Positions 1 to 6,408 of a DNA stretch of 8,859 bases are shown piece after piece. The stretch covers positions 1-8,859 of the forward strand of contig JAICXZ010000076.1 of assembly GCA_025934475.1 (NCBI GenBank), given 5' to 3'. The stretch is from Mucilaginibacter sp. (lineage in GTDB: Bacteria; Bacteroidota; Bacteroidia; Sphingobacteriales; Sphingobacteriaceae). The translations under genes were made by a program, and so were the position numbers. Under the pieces are notes generated by a model that had not been told where the DNA came from, made no database searches, and was given only the letters and a program-made list of their open reading frames with translations. The stretch's first letter is position 1. Every line of letters begins with the position of its first letter.

Positions 1-147
1 CAAGAGCCAAGAGTCAAGAAGCAAGATGCAAGAAGCCTACCTGCGAGTCACTGTTTTGATTCCCACTGTTGGCGCTTGATTCTATCTTGGCTCTCGATTC
101 TTTACTCTTGATTCTATCTTGGCTCCTGATTCTTTATTCTTGCCTCT
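1..147. repeat. Element A: degenerate heptamer array with inverted arms, upstream of argS
   Basis: The left arm (1-35) is five back-to-back 7-mers of the form CAAGANN, starting at 1, 8, 15, 22 and 29. The array may continue left of the window. After a spacer (about 36-76) the right arm (77-147) holds the complementary type of unit, TGRYTCT-like. TGATTCT occurs at 77, 109 and 127, TGGCTCT at 88, CGATTCT at 95, TTACTCT at 102, TGGCTCC at 120, TTATTCT at 134 and TGCCTCT at 141. The tetramer ATCT is inserted twice (84-87 and 116-119). Read on the minus strand, the right arm has the same consensus as the left (roughly AGARNCA), so the arms can pair imperfectly. No open frame or RNA family is recognised. 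The function is unknown. Confidence 0.75.
75..142. repeat. 32-bp tandem duplication inside element A
   Basis: The 19-mer CTTGATTCTATCTTGGCTC is found exactly at 75-93 and again at 107-125. The following bases (94-106 versus 126-138) also match with only a few differences, at 94/126, 95/127, 105/137 and possibly 106/138. The repeat unit is therefore 32 bp: four heptamers plus one ATCT tetramer. This indicates that the array grew by duplicating blocks as well as single heptamers. Confidence 0.8.
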
Positions 148-153
148 AAACGC

Positions 154-161
154 TAATTTTG
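154..161 (+). promoter_or_regulatory. Candidate -7 box for argS
   Basis: TAATTTTG matches the Bacteroidota -7 consensus TAnnTTTG exactly. In this class of promoter the start site lies about 4-6 nt after the final G, which falls on the argS ATG at 166. The argS transcript could then be nearly leaderless. No good TTTG -33 box is present at the expected spacing (the bases there are TCTT, inside element A), so the promoter is uncertain. Confidence 0.35.
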
Positions 162-165
162 CGCG

Positions 166-1932
166 ATGAATTTTATTACCGAAGCCGTTGCTAAAGCAGT
201 CAAATCTTTATATCAAATTGATCTGAACCCTGCCGATGTGAACTTGCAGGAGACACGCAAGGAATTTGAGGGACAGGTTACCCTGGTTACTTTCCCATTT
301 ACCAAAGCCTCGCGCAAATCGCCTGAGCAGACGGGACAGGAAATAGGAGCGTTTCTTCAGAACCAGGTTGATGAGATTGCTGCGTTCAACGTAATCAAAG
401 GCTTTCTAAATATTTCTTTATCGGATACCTACTGGCTCGGTAAATTCTACAATGAGGTTTTGGCTGATGATTTTGGTTTTATAAAACCAAACGGTCAAAA
501 AGTGATGGTTGAGTATTCCTCGCCCAATACTAATAAGCCGCTGCACCTGGGCCACGTCCGTAACAACTTACTGGGCTATTCAGTTGCTAAAATTCTGGAG
601 GCTGCCGGCTTTGAAGTGGTTAAAACCAACCTGGTTAATGACCGGGGCATTCATATTTGTAAATCGATGCTGGCCTGGCAAAAGTTCGGCAACGGCGAAA
701 CGCCTGAATCGTCGGGAATGAAGGGTGATCACCTGGTGGGCAAATACTATGTTCTTTTCGATAAAGAATATAAAAAGCAGATCGAAGAACTGGTTGCATC
801 CGGACAATCTGAAGAAGAAGCCAAAAAGAATGCTCCGCTGATGAAGGGTGCCCAGGAAATGCTGCAAAAATGGGAAGCCGGAGATGCCGAAGTGATCGGC
901 CTCTGGAAAACCATGAATAGCTGGGTTTATGCTGGCTTTGCTGAAACCTATAAACGCCTAGGAGTTGAATTCGATAAATACTACTACGAGTCAAACACCT
1001 ATTTATTAGGAAAGGATATTGTTGAAGAAGGGCTTGAAAAAGGTGTTTTCTTTCAAAAGGAAGACGGTTCAGTTTGGGTCGATCTCACTGCTGATGGCCT
1101 CGATCAAAAATTAGTACGCCGCTCGGATGGAACATCGGTTTATATGACTCAGGACCTGGGTACCGCCCAGTTAAAATACGACGATTTCCACATGAATGAA
1201 TCGATCTATGTGGTGGGCAACGAGCAGGACTACCATTTCAAAGTTTTATTTCTCATTCTCGAAAAACTGGGCAAAAGCTGGGCAAAAGGTTTGTATCACT
1301 TATCATACGGCATGGTCGACCTGCCATCTGGCAAAATGAAATCGCGTGAGGGAACAGTAGTAGACGCCGACGACCTGATCGACGAGATGGAGCAAACCGC
1401 CAAAGAGCAGACCGAAGCACTTGGCAAAACTGAAGGATTAAGCGAGGTTGATAAAGCAGAACTTTACCACACCATCGGGATGGGCGCACTCAAATATTTC
1501 CTTCTCAAAGTTGATCCTAAGAAACGTTTGTTATTTGATCCGAACGAGTCAGTGGATTTCCAGGGGCATACAGGTCCATTTATTCAATACACTCATGCGC
1601 GTATCCGTTCAGTATTGAGCAGGGTAGCATCTTCGGATAATACAGGTAGCACAGTTTCGAAGTTATTTCCTGAGGAGCGTGATTTGATATTGCTTTTAAA
1701 TCAATTTCCGGATATTATCGAACAGGCGGCAAAGGGGCATAACCCTGCCGCTATTGCCAACTATGCATACGAGGTGGCCAAGGCCTTCAATAAGTTTTAT
1801 CACGAAAGATCAATCTTACAGGCCGAAGACGAGCAAACCAAACAGTTCCGCTTGCAGCTTTCGGCTGCATCAGTCAACGTAATCAAAAAAGGAATGGGAT
1901 TGCTGGGGATTGAAGTTCCGGAGAGAATGTAA
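166..1932 (+). CDS. argS: Arginyl-tRNA synthetase
   Basis: A class I aminoacyl-tRNA synthetase that charges tRNA-Arg with arginine using ATP, in the cytoplasm. The protein has 588 residues, a normal full length for bacterial ArgRS. The N-terminal part (about 1-105) fits the ArgRS tRNA-recognition (Add-1) domain. The ATP-binding HIGH motif appears as HLGH at 127-130 within SSPNTNKPLHLGH, the usual ArgRS form. The second signature, normally KMSKS, appears as KMKSREG from residue 390. The DALR-type anticodon-binding domain covers about 460-588, with the typical HTGPFIQYTHARIRS segment at its start and a PERM end. The ATG at 166 is chosen because the N-terminus aligns with the family and no upstream in-frame start is plausible. 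There is no Shine-Dalgarno sequence. The gene stands alone on the + strand, flanked on both sides by heptamer-repeat elements, and converges on the YXWGXW lipoprotein gene. Confidence 0.97.
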   Translation: MNFITEAVAKAVKSLYQIDLNPADVNLQETRKEFEGQVTLVTFPFTKASRKSPEQTGQEIGAFLQNQVDEIAAFNVIKGFLNISLSDTYWLGKFYNEVLADDFGFIKPNGQKVMVEYSSPNTNKPLHLGHVRNNLLGYSVAKILEAAGFEVVKTNLVNDRGIHICKSMLAWQKFGNGETPESSGMKGDHLVGKYYVLFDKEYKKQIEELVASGQSEEEAKKNAPLMKGAQEMLQKWEAGDAEVIGLWKTMNSWVYAGFAETYKRLGVEFDKYYYESNTYLLGKDIVEEGLEKGVFFQKEDGSVWVDLTADGLDQKLVRRSDGTSVYMTQDLGTAQLKYDDFHMNESIYVVGNEQDYHFKVLFLILEKLGKSWAKGLYHLSYGMVDLPSGKMKSREGTVVDADDLIDEMEQTAKEQTEALGKTEGLSEVDKAELYHTIGMGALKYFLLKVDPKKRLLFDPNESVDFQGHTGPFIQYTHARIRSVLSRVASSDNTGSTVSKLFPEERDLILLLNQFPDIIEQAAKGHNPAAIANYAYEVAKAFNKFYHERSILQAEDEQTKQFRLQLSAASVNVIKKGMGLLGIEVPERM

Positions 1933-1936
1933 TTTC

Positions 1937-2012
1937 AGTTAGCAGTTTGCAGTGAGCGGTTCGCAGTTAGCAGAAATGTAGGGTGCCAACTGCAAACCGA
2001 AAACTGCAAGCT
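1937..2012. repeat. Element B: heptamer inverted repeat between convergent genes
   Basis: Five contiguous 7-mers run forward: AGTTAGC at 1937 and 1965, AGTTTGC at 1944, AGTGAGC at 1951 and GGTTCGC at 1958. After a 13-nt loop (1972-1984) come four complementary units: GCCAACT at 1985, GCAAACC at 1992, GAAAACT at 1999 and GCAAGCT at 2006. Pairing 1944-1971 with 1985-2012 matches at 22 of 28 positions, so a long imperfect hairpin is possible. The element starts 4 nt after the argS stop and ends 2 nt before the stop of the opposing lipoprotein gene. It could act as a shared bidirectional transcription end, but it has no U-tract typical of an intrinsic terminator. Confidence 0.75.
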
Positions 2013-2014
2013 AA

Positions 2015-2308
2015 TTATTGCCAGTGTCCCCTGTGCCAGCGGTAACCGCGATTGCTGTGTTCCCAATTGCCCTGTACCCAGACGCGGCCGTTTCTTGCGC
2101 GTGCCCAATGGCCATGTTCGTGCATATAATGGCCTCCACTCCAATACCAGTCACCTTCTATCCAAACAGCCCCGTCGTACGGAGGAGCCGGTCTTTCATA
2201 AACTACATCGGCAGGCTGATCGGCAACGTAATAGTCGCCTGCGCAGGATGCCAGGAACAATGTGCCGCCTAGCGCAGCCATCATTCCCAATTTTGCTAAC
2301 GTTTTCAT
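2015..2308 (-). CDS. Small YXWGXW-type lipoprotein
   Basis: A 97-residue predicted lipoprotein. The start is placed at the ATG at 2308, because from there the protein begins with a classic lipoprotein signal: MKTLAKLG, a hydrophobic stretch, then the lipobox LASC. An in-frame ATG at 2356 would add 16 residues ahead of the signal and is unlikely. The mature part has an acidic, proline-containing linker and then a C-terminal region built on spaced aromatic and glycine residues (WIEGDWYW, HGHW, VWVQGNWEH, RWHRGHW). This resembles the YXWGXW repeat family common in Bacteroidota and Proteobacteria, whose molecular role is unknown. The protein is probably anchored in the envelope. It is the last gene of the minus-strand run and has its own promoter candidate. 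It converges on argS, with element B between the stops. Confidence 0.8.
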   Translation of the reverse strand: MKTLAKLGMMAALGGTLFLASCAGDYYVADQPADVVYERPAPPYDGAVWIEGDWYWSGGHYMHEHGHWARARNGRVWVQGNWEHSNRGYRWHRGHWQ

Positions 2309-2316
2309 TGCATTCT

Positions 2317-2347
2317 GTTTTATAATAGGTATTAAATATTTGACAAA
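2317..2347 (-). promoter_or_regulatory. Candidate promoter for the YXWGXW lipoprotein gene
   Basis: On the minus strand TTTG (2344-2347) is followed after 19 nt by TATAAAAC (2317-2324). The same segment also reads as a sigma70-like pair, TTGTCA-N16-TATAAA. It lies only 9 nt before the ATG at 2308, so the leader would be very short. It sits in the 63-bp gap after the dehydrogenase gene. The surrounding AT-richness makes a chance match possible. Confidence 0.35.
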
Positions 2348-2371
2348 CGAATACAAGAAAAGTTTAACTTT

Positions 2372-3262
2372 CTAGCTGCCGAACTTGTCCGCCACGACCA
2401 GATCCTTGCTTCCCGGCGTGTATTTATAGAATCCTGAGCCCGATTTTGCACCTAAATGCCCCGCAGTAACCATGTTGACCAAAAGCGGGCAAGGCGCGTA
2501 TTTAGGATTACCAAATCCATCATGTAGTACTCTTAAAATGGCCAGGCATACGTCCAGGCCGATAAAATCGGCTAATTGCAGCGGACCCATGGGATGTGCC
2601 ATTCCCAGCTTCATTACCGTGTCGATTTCCTGTACGCCTGCAACGCCTTCGTACAGCGAATAGATAGCTTCGTTGATCATGGGCATCAGGATACGGTTAG
2701 CCACAAAGCCAGGGTAATCATTCACCTCCACCGGATCCTTACCCAATTGGCGCGATAAGTTCATAACAGCCTCTGTAACTTCATTGCTGGTTGAATACCC
2801 GCGAATAACCTCCACCAATTTCATTAACGGAACCGGGTTCATAAAGTGCATGCCGATCACTCTTGAAGGATATTTGGTAACTGCGGCAATCTTGGTTATA
2901 GAAATCGAGGAGGTATTCGAAGCCAGTATCGTTTCGAGACTGCAGATATCACTTAGTTGCCTAAACAGGTTTAGTTTAATTTCGGGATTTTCAGTGGCTG
3001 CTTCAACCACAAGGTCAGCGGCGGAGGCGCCTGCCTTCAGATCGGTAAACGTGCTGATATTCGCGAGGGTAGTGGTTTTCAGGCTTTCGTCGATTGCACC
3101 TTTTTTTACCTGGCGATCGAGATTGCTACTAATGGTTTGAAGTGCCTTTTCAAGTGCCTGTTCATTGATATCGACCAATGAAACCTTAAAACCATATTGT
3201 GCAAAAGTATGGGCAATGCCGTTGCCCATGGTACCTGAGCCAATTACCGTTATGTTTTTCAT
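2372..3262 (-). CDS. hbd: 3-hydroxybutyryl-CoA dehydrogenase (3-hydroxyacyl-CoA dehydrogenase family)
   Basis: A cytoplasmic NAD(P)-dependent dehydrogenase interconverting 3-hydroxybutyryl-CoA (or related 3-hydroxyacyl-CoA) and acetoacetyl-CoA, in butanoate or fatty-acid metabolism. The 296 residues match the single-function short HAD family. The N-terminal Rossmann fold starts with IGSGTMG (residues 7-13) and has an aspartate at 31 at the end of the second strand, which suggests NAD preference. The known catalytic set Ser/His/Glu/Asn is visible as S118 (in SNTSS), H139 (in GMHFMNP), E151 and N189 (in GFVANR). The C-terminal domain ends with the typical GAKSGSGFYKY. It lies 68 bp downstream of bioD on the same strand. 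A weak TTTG-N19-TCACTTTA match in that gap might give it its own promoter. There is no evident functional link to biotin. It could equally be annotated paaH or fadB2, since substrate chain length cannot be read from the sequence. Confidence 0.92.
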   Translation of the reverse strand: MKNITVIGSGTMGNGIAHTFAQYGFKVSLVDINEQALEKALQTISSNLDRQVKKGAIDESLKTTTLANISTFTDLKAGASAADLVVEAATENPEIKLNLFRQLSDICSLETILASNTSSISITKIAAVTKYPSRVIGMHFMNPVPLMKLVEVIRGYSTSNEVTEAVMNLSRQLGKDPVEVNDYPGFVANRILMPMINEAIYSLYEGVAGVQEIDTVMKLGMAHPMGPLQLADFIGLDVCLAILRVLHDGFGNPKYAPCPLLVNMVTAGHLGAKSGSGFYKYTPGSKDLVVADKFGS

Positions 3263-3330
3263 AAATGAGTGTCCAGTTAGCTATAATTGAATACACTAAA
3301 GTGAGGGAAATTCTTTATTTAGCCAAATAA

Positions 3331-3948
3331 TTAAAGCGTGATGAAGCGCCCTGCATCTATGATAGCTTTTTGGTCAATTGTTTCATATTCCGGTAGATGC
3401 CCCATAAGCCGGATGCCGGTATATTGAAGAATAAATTCTTCCGAATAAATCTCAGATGCCCCATTGAAAATGATGCCTTTTACCGGTATCTGATATTGCT
3501 TCAGTGTATATATAGATAGTAATGTATGGTTAATGCTGCCCAGGTAGTTTTTTGAAACCAGTATCACTTCTACATTCAACTGTTTGATCAGGTCAATCAT
3601 CAGGAAGTTATCATTCAGCGGCACCATCAGGCCGCCTGCACCTTCAATGATTAGCGTGTTGTCGGTCTCGGGAAGAACAAATTTTTCTGGTTCAATCTTG
3701 ATCCCGTCCAATGCTGCTGATTTGTGCGGAGAAAACGGTTGTGTCAACCGGTAAGCTTCCGGGAAAAATTTAATCTTTTCGTTAGAAATCAGGTTGCTAA
3801 CCTTGTTCGAGTCACTATTATCGAGATCGCCCGATTGAACAGGCTTCCAATAATCAGCTTTTAGTTTTTCAACCAGAGCCGCGGCAACGATCGTTTTTCC
3901 AATTTCGGTGCCAATCCCTGTTACGAAATAACTTTTATTATTGGGCAT
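3331..3948 (-). CDS. bioD: Dethiobiotin synthase
   Basis: Catalyses ATP- and CO2-dependent ring closure of 7,8-diaminopelargonic acid to dethiobiotin, the penultimate step of biotin synthesis, in the cytoplasm. The 205 residues are slightly short for the family. The P-loop is GIGTEIGKT (residues 11-19), the substrate lysine motif KPVQSG is at 35-40, the SPH motif at 73-75, and the nucleotide and metal-binding EGAGG at 102-106. All key elements are present. The ATG at 3948 lies 1 nt beyond the bioF TGA (3952-3950), so translation is probably coupled to bioF. No Shine-Dalgarno sequence is seen. bioA and bioB are not in the window. Confidence 0.95.
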   Translation of the reverse strand: MPNNKSYFVTGIGTEIGKTIVAAALVEKLKADYWKPVQSGDLDNSDSNKVSNLISNEKIKFFPEAYRLTQPFSPHKSAALDGIKIEPEKFVLPETDNTLIIEGAGGLMVPLNDNFLMIDLIKQLNVEVILVSKNYLGSINHTLLSIYTLKQYQIPVKGIIFNGASEIYSEEFILQYTGIRLMGHLPEYETIDQKAIIDAGRFITL

Positions 3949-3949
3949 A

Positions 3950-5065
3950 TCAGAATCGATTTATAATGTCAGTCAGTGTAGCTATCTGCTCGAATGTATT
4001 GAACGCATGTAAGCATATCCTTATCCTCTCTGAACCTTTCGACACGGTTGGACTTAGTATTGGTCTCGCATCTGATCCGGCATTTTGAAGTTGCTGAGCT
4101 AGTTCCCTGGCTTTTTCATTGCTGCCAGCCACCATGCATTGGATAGCGCTATTACTTGCGATCAATTGTAAGTTACGGACAGAAATTGAGCGTTTAAAAA
4201 AATCAATATTTGCTTTCAGCCTTTCAATCGCATCCCCCGAATCGGGCAGGAATTTGTATGCCTTTTTGATGGCGGCAAACTGATGAAAAGAGGCCGCAGT
4301 CGTGTAAATAAAAGATCTTGAAAAGTTAATGAGGTATTCGCGAAGCAAATTGCTTCCTAATACAATGGCGCCATGGCAACCCAGCGCCTTGCCAAATGTT
4401 ACTACCCGCGCAAAGACTCTGTCTTCTAATTCGAATTGATTAATGAGGCCCGCGCCATAAAGCCCGACCGCGTGTGCCTCATCAACGATTAAATTGGCGT
4501 TATACTTTTCTGTCAGTTCGACAATGTCCGTGATCGGCGGTGTGTCGCCATCCATCGAATAAACACTCTCTATGGCCACGTAACAATTCCCTTTACCGTG
4601 TTTTAGCTTTTCTTCGAAACTGTCCAGATCATTGTGCCTGAAACTATACCGGTTCGCAAAACTTAACCTCGCTCCATCGATGATCGAGGCATGTGCCAAT
4701 TCGTCCAAAATAATCGTATCACCTTTTTGCGGCAGGGAAGAGAATAGCCCCAGGTTGGCATCATATCCCGAATTGTAGATCAACCCCGATTCAGCTCCAT
4801 GAAAGGCCGCGATCTCTTTTTCGAGATTTTCAATATAACGTGAATTGCCCGATAATAACCTGGAACCCGTCGACCCGATGAAATGCCCGGCATTGGCCCG
4901 CATTTCCTCTTCGATCAATTTTTTTAGGTTCTCATTTCTGGCAAATCCTAAATAATCGTTCGAACAAAAGTCAGCAAGGTCATTTTCCGGCTTCAATGAC
5001 CTGTACAAACCTTCGTTGCGTCTTTGCTCCAGTTTGTCTTTAATGAATTGCTCTGCTTTGCTCAA
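3950..5065 (-). CDS. bioF: 8-amino-7-oxononanoate synthase (TTG start)
   Basis: A PLP enzyme of the alpha-oxoamine synthase family that joins pimeloyl-ACP or -CoA with alanine to make 8-amino-7-oxononanoate, the first committed step of biotin ring assembly. From the proposed start it has 371 residues, near the family's usual 380. Visible motifs are CSNDYLG (34-40), GSTGSRLLSGN (64-74), the PLP-phenol aspartate motif DEAHAVG (195-201) and TFGKALG with the Schiff-base lysine K226. The TTG at 5065 is chosen because homology begins at SKAEQFIKDKL directly after it. The open frame continues upstream to an ATG at 5203, but those 46 extra residues are cysteine- and lysine-rich and unlike BioF, and they cover an intrinsic terminator and the end of the preceding gene. 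Related enzymes (Kbl, Spt) share the fold, but the coupled bioD decides for BioF. Confidence 0.92.
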   Translation of the reverse strand: MSKAEQFIKDKLEQRRNEGLYRSLKPENDLADFCSNDYLGFARNENLKKLIEEEMRANAGHFIGSTGSRLLSGNSRYIENLEKEIAAFHGAESGLIYNSGYDANLGLFSSLPQKGDTIILDELAHASIIDGARLSFANRYSFRHNDLDSFEEKLKHGKGNCYVAIESVYSMDGDTPPITDIVELTEKYNANLIVDEAHAVGLYGAGLINQFELEDRVFARVVTFGKALGCHGAIVLGSNLLREYLINFSRSFIYTTAASFHQFAAIKKAYKFLPDSGDAIERLKANIDFFKRSISVRNLQLIASNSAIQCMVAGSNEKARELAQQLQNAGSDARPILSPTVSKGSERIRICLHAFNTFEQIATLTDIINRF

Positions 5066-5081
5066 AAGGAAAATTTTTGCT

Positions 5082-5111
5082 AAAATAAAAAAAGCGGCAT
5101 TAAGCCGCTTT
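5082..5111 (-). terminator. Intrinsic terminator after the Spy-like gene, just before bioF
   Basis: On the minus strand an 8-bp perfect stem, AAAGCGGC (5111-5104) with GCCGCTTT (5098-5091), closes a 5-nt loop and runs into a T-rich tract (TTTTATTTT, 5090-5082). It lies 24 nt after the Spy-like stop codon. It ends only 16 nt before the bioF TTG, so it also controls any read-through into the biotin genes. Confidence 0.85.
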
Positions 5112-5135
5112 CTAAAGTACGTTTTTGCGAGGGAC

Positions 5136-5513
5136 CTAATTGCCACCACCGCCGCCACCGCCTTGCTGCATTCTTTGCATTCTTTCCTGCACCATCTTAT
5201 CATAAGCTGTAGCCTGATCAGCTGTCAAAACAGCTTTGATCTTTTCGTTGGTATCCTTCATCAACGGCATCATGGCTTGCATCATCGCCTGGCGGTCGCC
5301 ATTAGAAGCAGTACGGATACTGTCTCTTTTGGCAGCGCTTGCTTTATAAATAGCAGTTATTTTAGCAGTTTGGTCGTCTGTCAATTTTAATTGAGTCTGT
5401 AACTGCTTGGCCCTGTCTTCCGGGCTCATTCTCATGCCGCCGCCACCTTGTGCACGGCTCACTGCTGTGATCCCGATCAGGAAACAGCACACTAACAACA
5501 ATTTCTTCATCAT
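5136..5513 (-). CDS. Spy/CpxP-like periplasmic protein (LTxxQ motif), glycine-rich ends
   Basis: A 125-residue exported protein. Residues 1-22 form a signal peptide (MMKKLLLVCCFLIG..., likely cut near SRAQ). The mature part is mostly helical and has two LTxxQ-type motifs, LTDDQ in the first half and LTADQ in the second. These are the hallmark of the Spy/CpxP family of periplasmic chaperones and stress sensors. Many Met, Gln, Lys and Arg residues fit that family. Both ends of the mature protein are glycine-rich: GGGG after the signal, and a run of seven glycines before the terminal Asn. Translation may start at either of two adjacent ATGs (5513 or 5510). The gene is followed by a strong terminator and preceded by a promoter candidate, so it is probably a single-gene unit. 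The chaperone role is inferred from the family only. Confidence 0.8.
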   Translation of the reverse strand: MMKKLLLVCCFLIGITAVSRAQGGGGMRMSPEDRAKQLQTQLKLTDDQTAKITAIYKASAAKRDSIRTASNGDRQAMMQAMMPLMKDTNEKIKAVLTADQATAYDKMVQERMQRMQQGGGGGGGN

Positions 5514-5539
5514 TTTTTATAGTTTTTTAGATGTTTTGA

Positions 5540-5570
5540 TAAAGTTAATTGCTATTGGTTTAGCTGCACC
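5540..5570 (-). promoter_or_regulatory. Weak candidate promoter for the Spy-like gene
   Basis: On the minus strand TAACTTTA (5540-5547) differs from TAnnTTTG only in the last base and is identical to the -7 candidate of the S24 regulator gene. The -33 position, 19 nt upstream, reads GGTG (5567-5570), a poor match to TTTG. The predicted leader is about 20 nt. The rest of the 77-bp gap shows nothing else. Confidence 0.3.
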
Positions 5571-5590
5571 CGTGTAACTTAATTGTTGCC

Positions 5591-6367
5591 TTAATTGTGC
5601 TCCTGGCCTAATTTTGAGATCGAACGCTGCATTTGCGCCATCATCGCGGTCAGGCTTTCCATAGTAGGTTCGGGAGCCGGCTGAGGTAATTCAGTTGATA
5701 TATAGCCTTTTGCTTTCCAAATTTCCAGCACGTCCTCGCCATTAATTTCATAAGGTTCATAGACCGGGTTATCGGATACCAGTTTTAATTTTTTCTGATC
5801 TTTAAACTTGCCCATCACGCGTTTGTACACCACGCCGTCATTTTTGGATACCACCACGTAAGTATCACCCGATTTGATATCGCCCCAGTTTTCAAGGTAT
5901 TCACCTATTATTATAGAACCCGATGCCAGTGGCAGCATTGAGTCGCCTTTGATCTCAAACGCGCGGAAGGTACCGTTCTTAAACATCGGGAGATAGAACT
6001 TGGGAAGCTGAGCCACGTATTCAGGGTCGGCATAGCCATTTAAATAACCAGCGCTGGCCTTCATTGGCACCATTTCGATGTTCTCGTTTTCGTCTTTGTC
6101 TACCGAAATCGTCAGGATACGGAGGTTAGCCGGATCACCTTTTGGCTTGGGGACCCATTTATCGTTGATAGCATCATTGATAAAATCATCCACTGTAATG
6201 TCAAAAAAAGATGCTATATTTTTTAGCAATTCGTATTTGGGTTCGGCGCGCTCTTCTTCGTAAGCGCCTACTAATGACCTTTTTATACCGATCTGATCGG
6301 CGAATTGCTGCTGGGTAAGACCTTTTCTCTTCCTCAGGAATTTAATATTTGACGAAATAATTGACAT
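5591..6367 (-). CDS. XRE-family regulator with S24 (LexA/CI-like) peptidase domain
   Basis: A DNA-binding regulator with a self-cleavage-type domain. From the ATG at 6367 it has 258 residues. An earlier in-frame ATG at 6409 is rejected because the extra 14 residues are hydrophobic, unlike the family, and would put the palindromic operator inside the gene. Residues 5-62 form an XRE helix-turn-helix (LTQQQFADQIGIKRSLVGAYEEER). Residues 95-225 form the S24 domain: an Ala-Gly candidate cleavage site at 106-107 (KASAGYLNGY), the catalytic serine S143 in GDSMLP and the catalytic lysine K182 in VVYKRV. The spacings (37 and 39 residues) are close to LexA (35 and 37). The C-terminus adds a proline-rich linker (228-234) and a Met/Gln-rich helix (about 236-253) that LexA lacks. 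It diverges from the GIY-YIG gene and probably represses itself through the 6383-6402 palindrome. Whether it responds to RecA is unknown. Confidence 0.88.
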   Translation of the reverse strand: MSIISSNIKFLRKRKGLTQQQFADQIGIKRSLVGAYEEERAEPKYELLKNIASFFDITVDDFINDAINDKWVPKPKGDPANLRILTISVDKDENENIEMVPMKASAGYLNGYADPEYVAQLPKFYLPMFKNGTFRAFEIKGDSMLPLASGSIIIGEYLENWGDIKSGDTYVVVSKNDGVVYKRVMGKFKDQKKLKLVSDNPVYEPYEINGEDVLEIWKAKGYISTELPQPAPEPTMESLTAMMAQMQRSISKLGQEHN

Positions 6368-6371
6368 AAAA

Positions 6372-6402
6372 TTTGGAATTGCTAAAATTATTAGTAATTT
6401 TA
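6372..6402 (+). promoter_or_regulatory. Candidate promoter for the GIY-YIG-fold gene
   Basis: TTTG at 6372-6375 is followed after exactly 19 nt by TAATTTTA (6395-6402), one base off the Bacteroidota TAnnTTTG box. The predicted start is near 6407, giving a leader of about 46 nt. The -7 box and part of the spacer lie inside the palindrome 6383-6402, so a protein bound there would block this promoter. Confidence 0.45.
6383..6402. promoter_or_regulatory. Palindromic operator candidate
   Basis: A perfect 8-bp inverted repeat with a 4-bp centre: TAAAATTA-TTAG-TAATTTTA. It lies 15 bp ahead of the S24 regulator ATG, just at the predicted start site of that gene, and covers the -7 box of the opposite promoter. 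Its size fits a dimeric helix-turn-helix repressor. TTAGTAA occurs in it at 6391-6397 and again at 6414-6420, a possible second half-site. The AT-richness lowers certainty. Confidence 0.5.
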
Positions 6403-6408
6403 TGCTCA

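Noticed and set aside
1..147. CRISPR array or tRNA-like structure
   Set aside because: The repeat unit is 7 bp with no unique spacers of regular length and no cloverleaf. It is a degenerate simple array with inverted arms.
580..994. Two minus-strand open frames inside argS
   Set aside because: argS is unmistakable on the + strand. These frames are shadows with atypical composition.
2018..2272. + strand open frame opposite the YXWGXW lipoprotein
   Set aside because: The minus-strand frame has a signal peptide, lipobox and aromatic repeats. The + frame is a shadow with no plausible features.
3311..3330. Hairpin after bioD (TTATTT-AGCC-AAATAA)
   Set aside because: It is only 6 bp of nearly all A-T pairs with no T-tract. 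It is too weak to call a terminator.
5066..5203. N-terminal extension of bioF back to the ATG at 5203
   Set aside because: The 46 added residues do not resemble BioF, overlap the end of the Spy-like gene and are encoded by the terminator hairpin and T-tract. Homology begins right after the TTG at 5065.
5016..5390. 124-residue + strand open frame
   Set aside because: It is antisense to the bioF start, the terminator and the Spy-like gene, which have clear homology on the other strand. Its product shows no recognisable domain.
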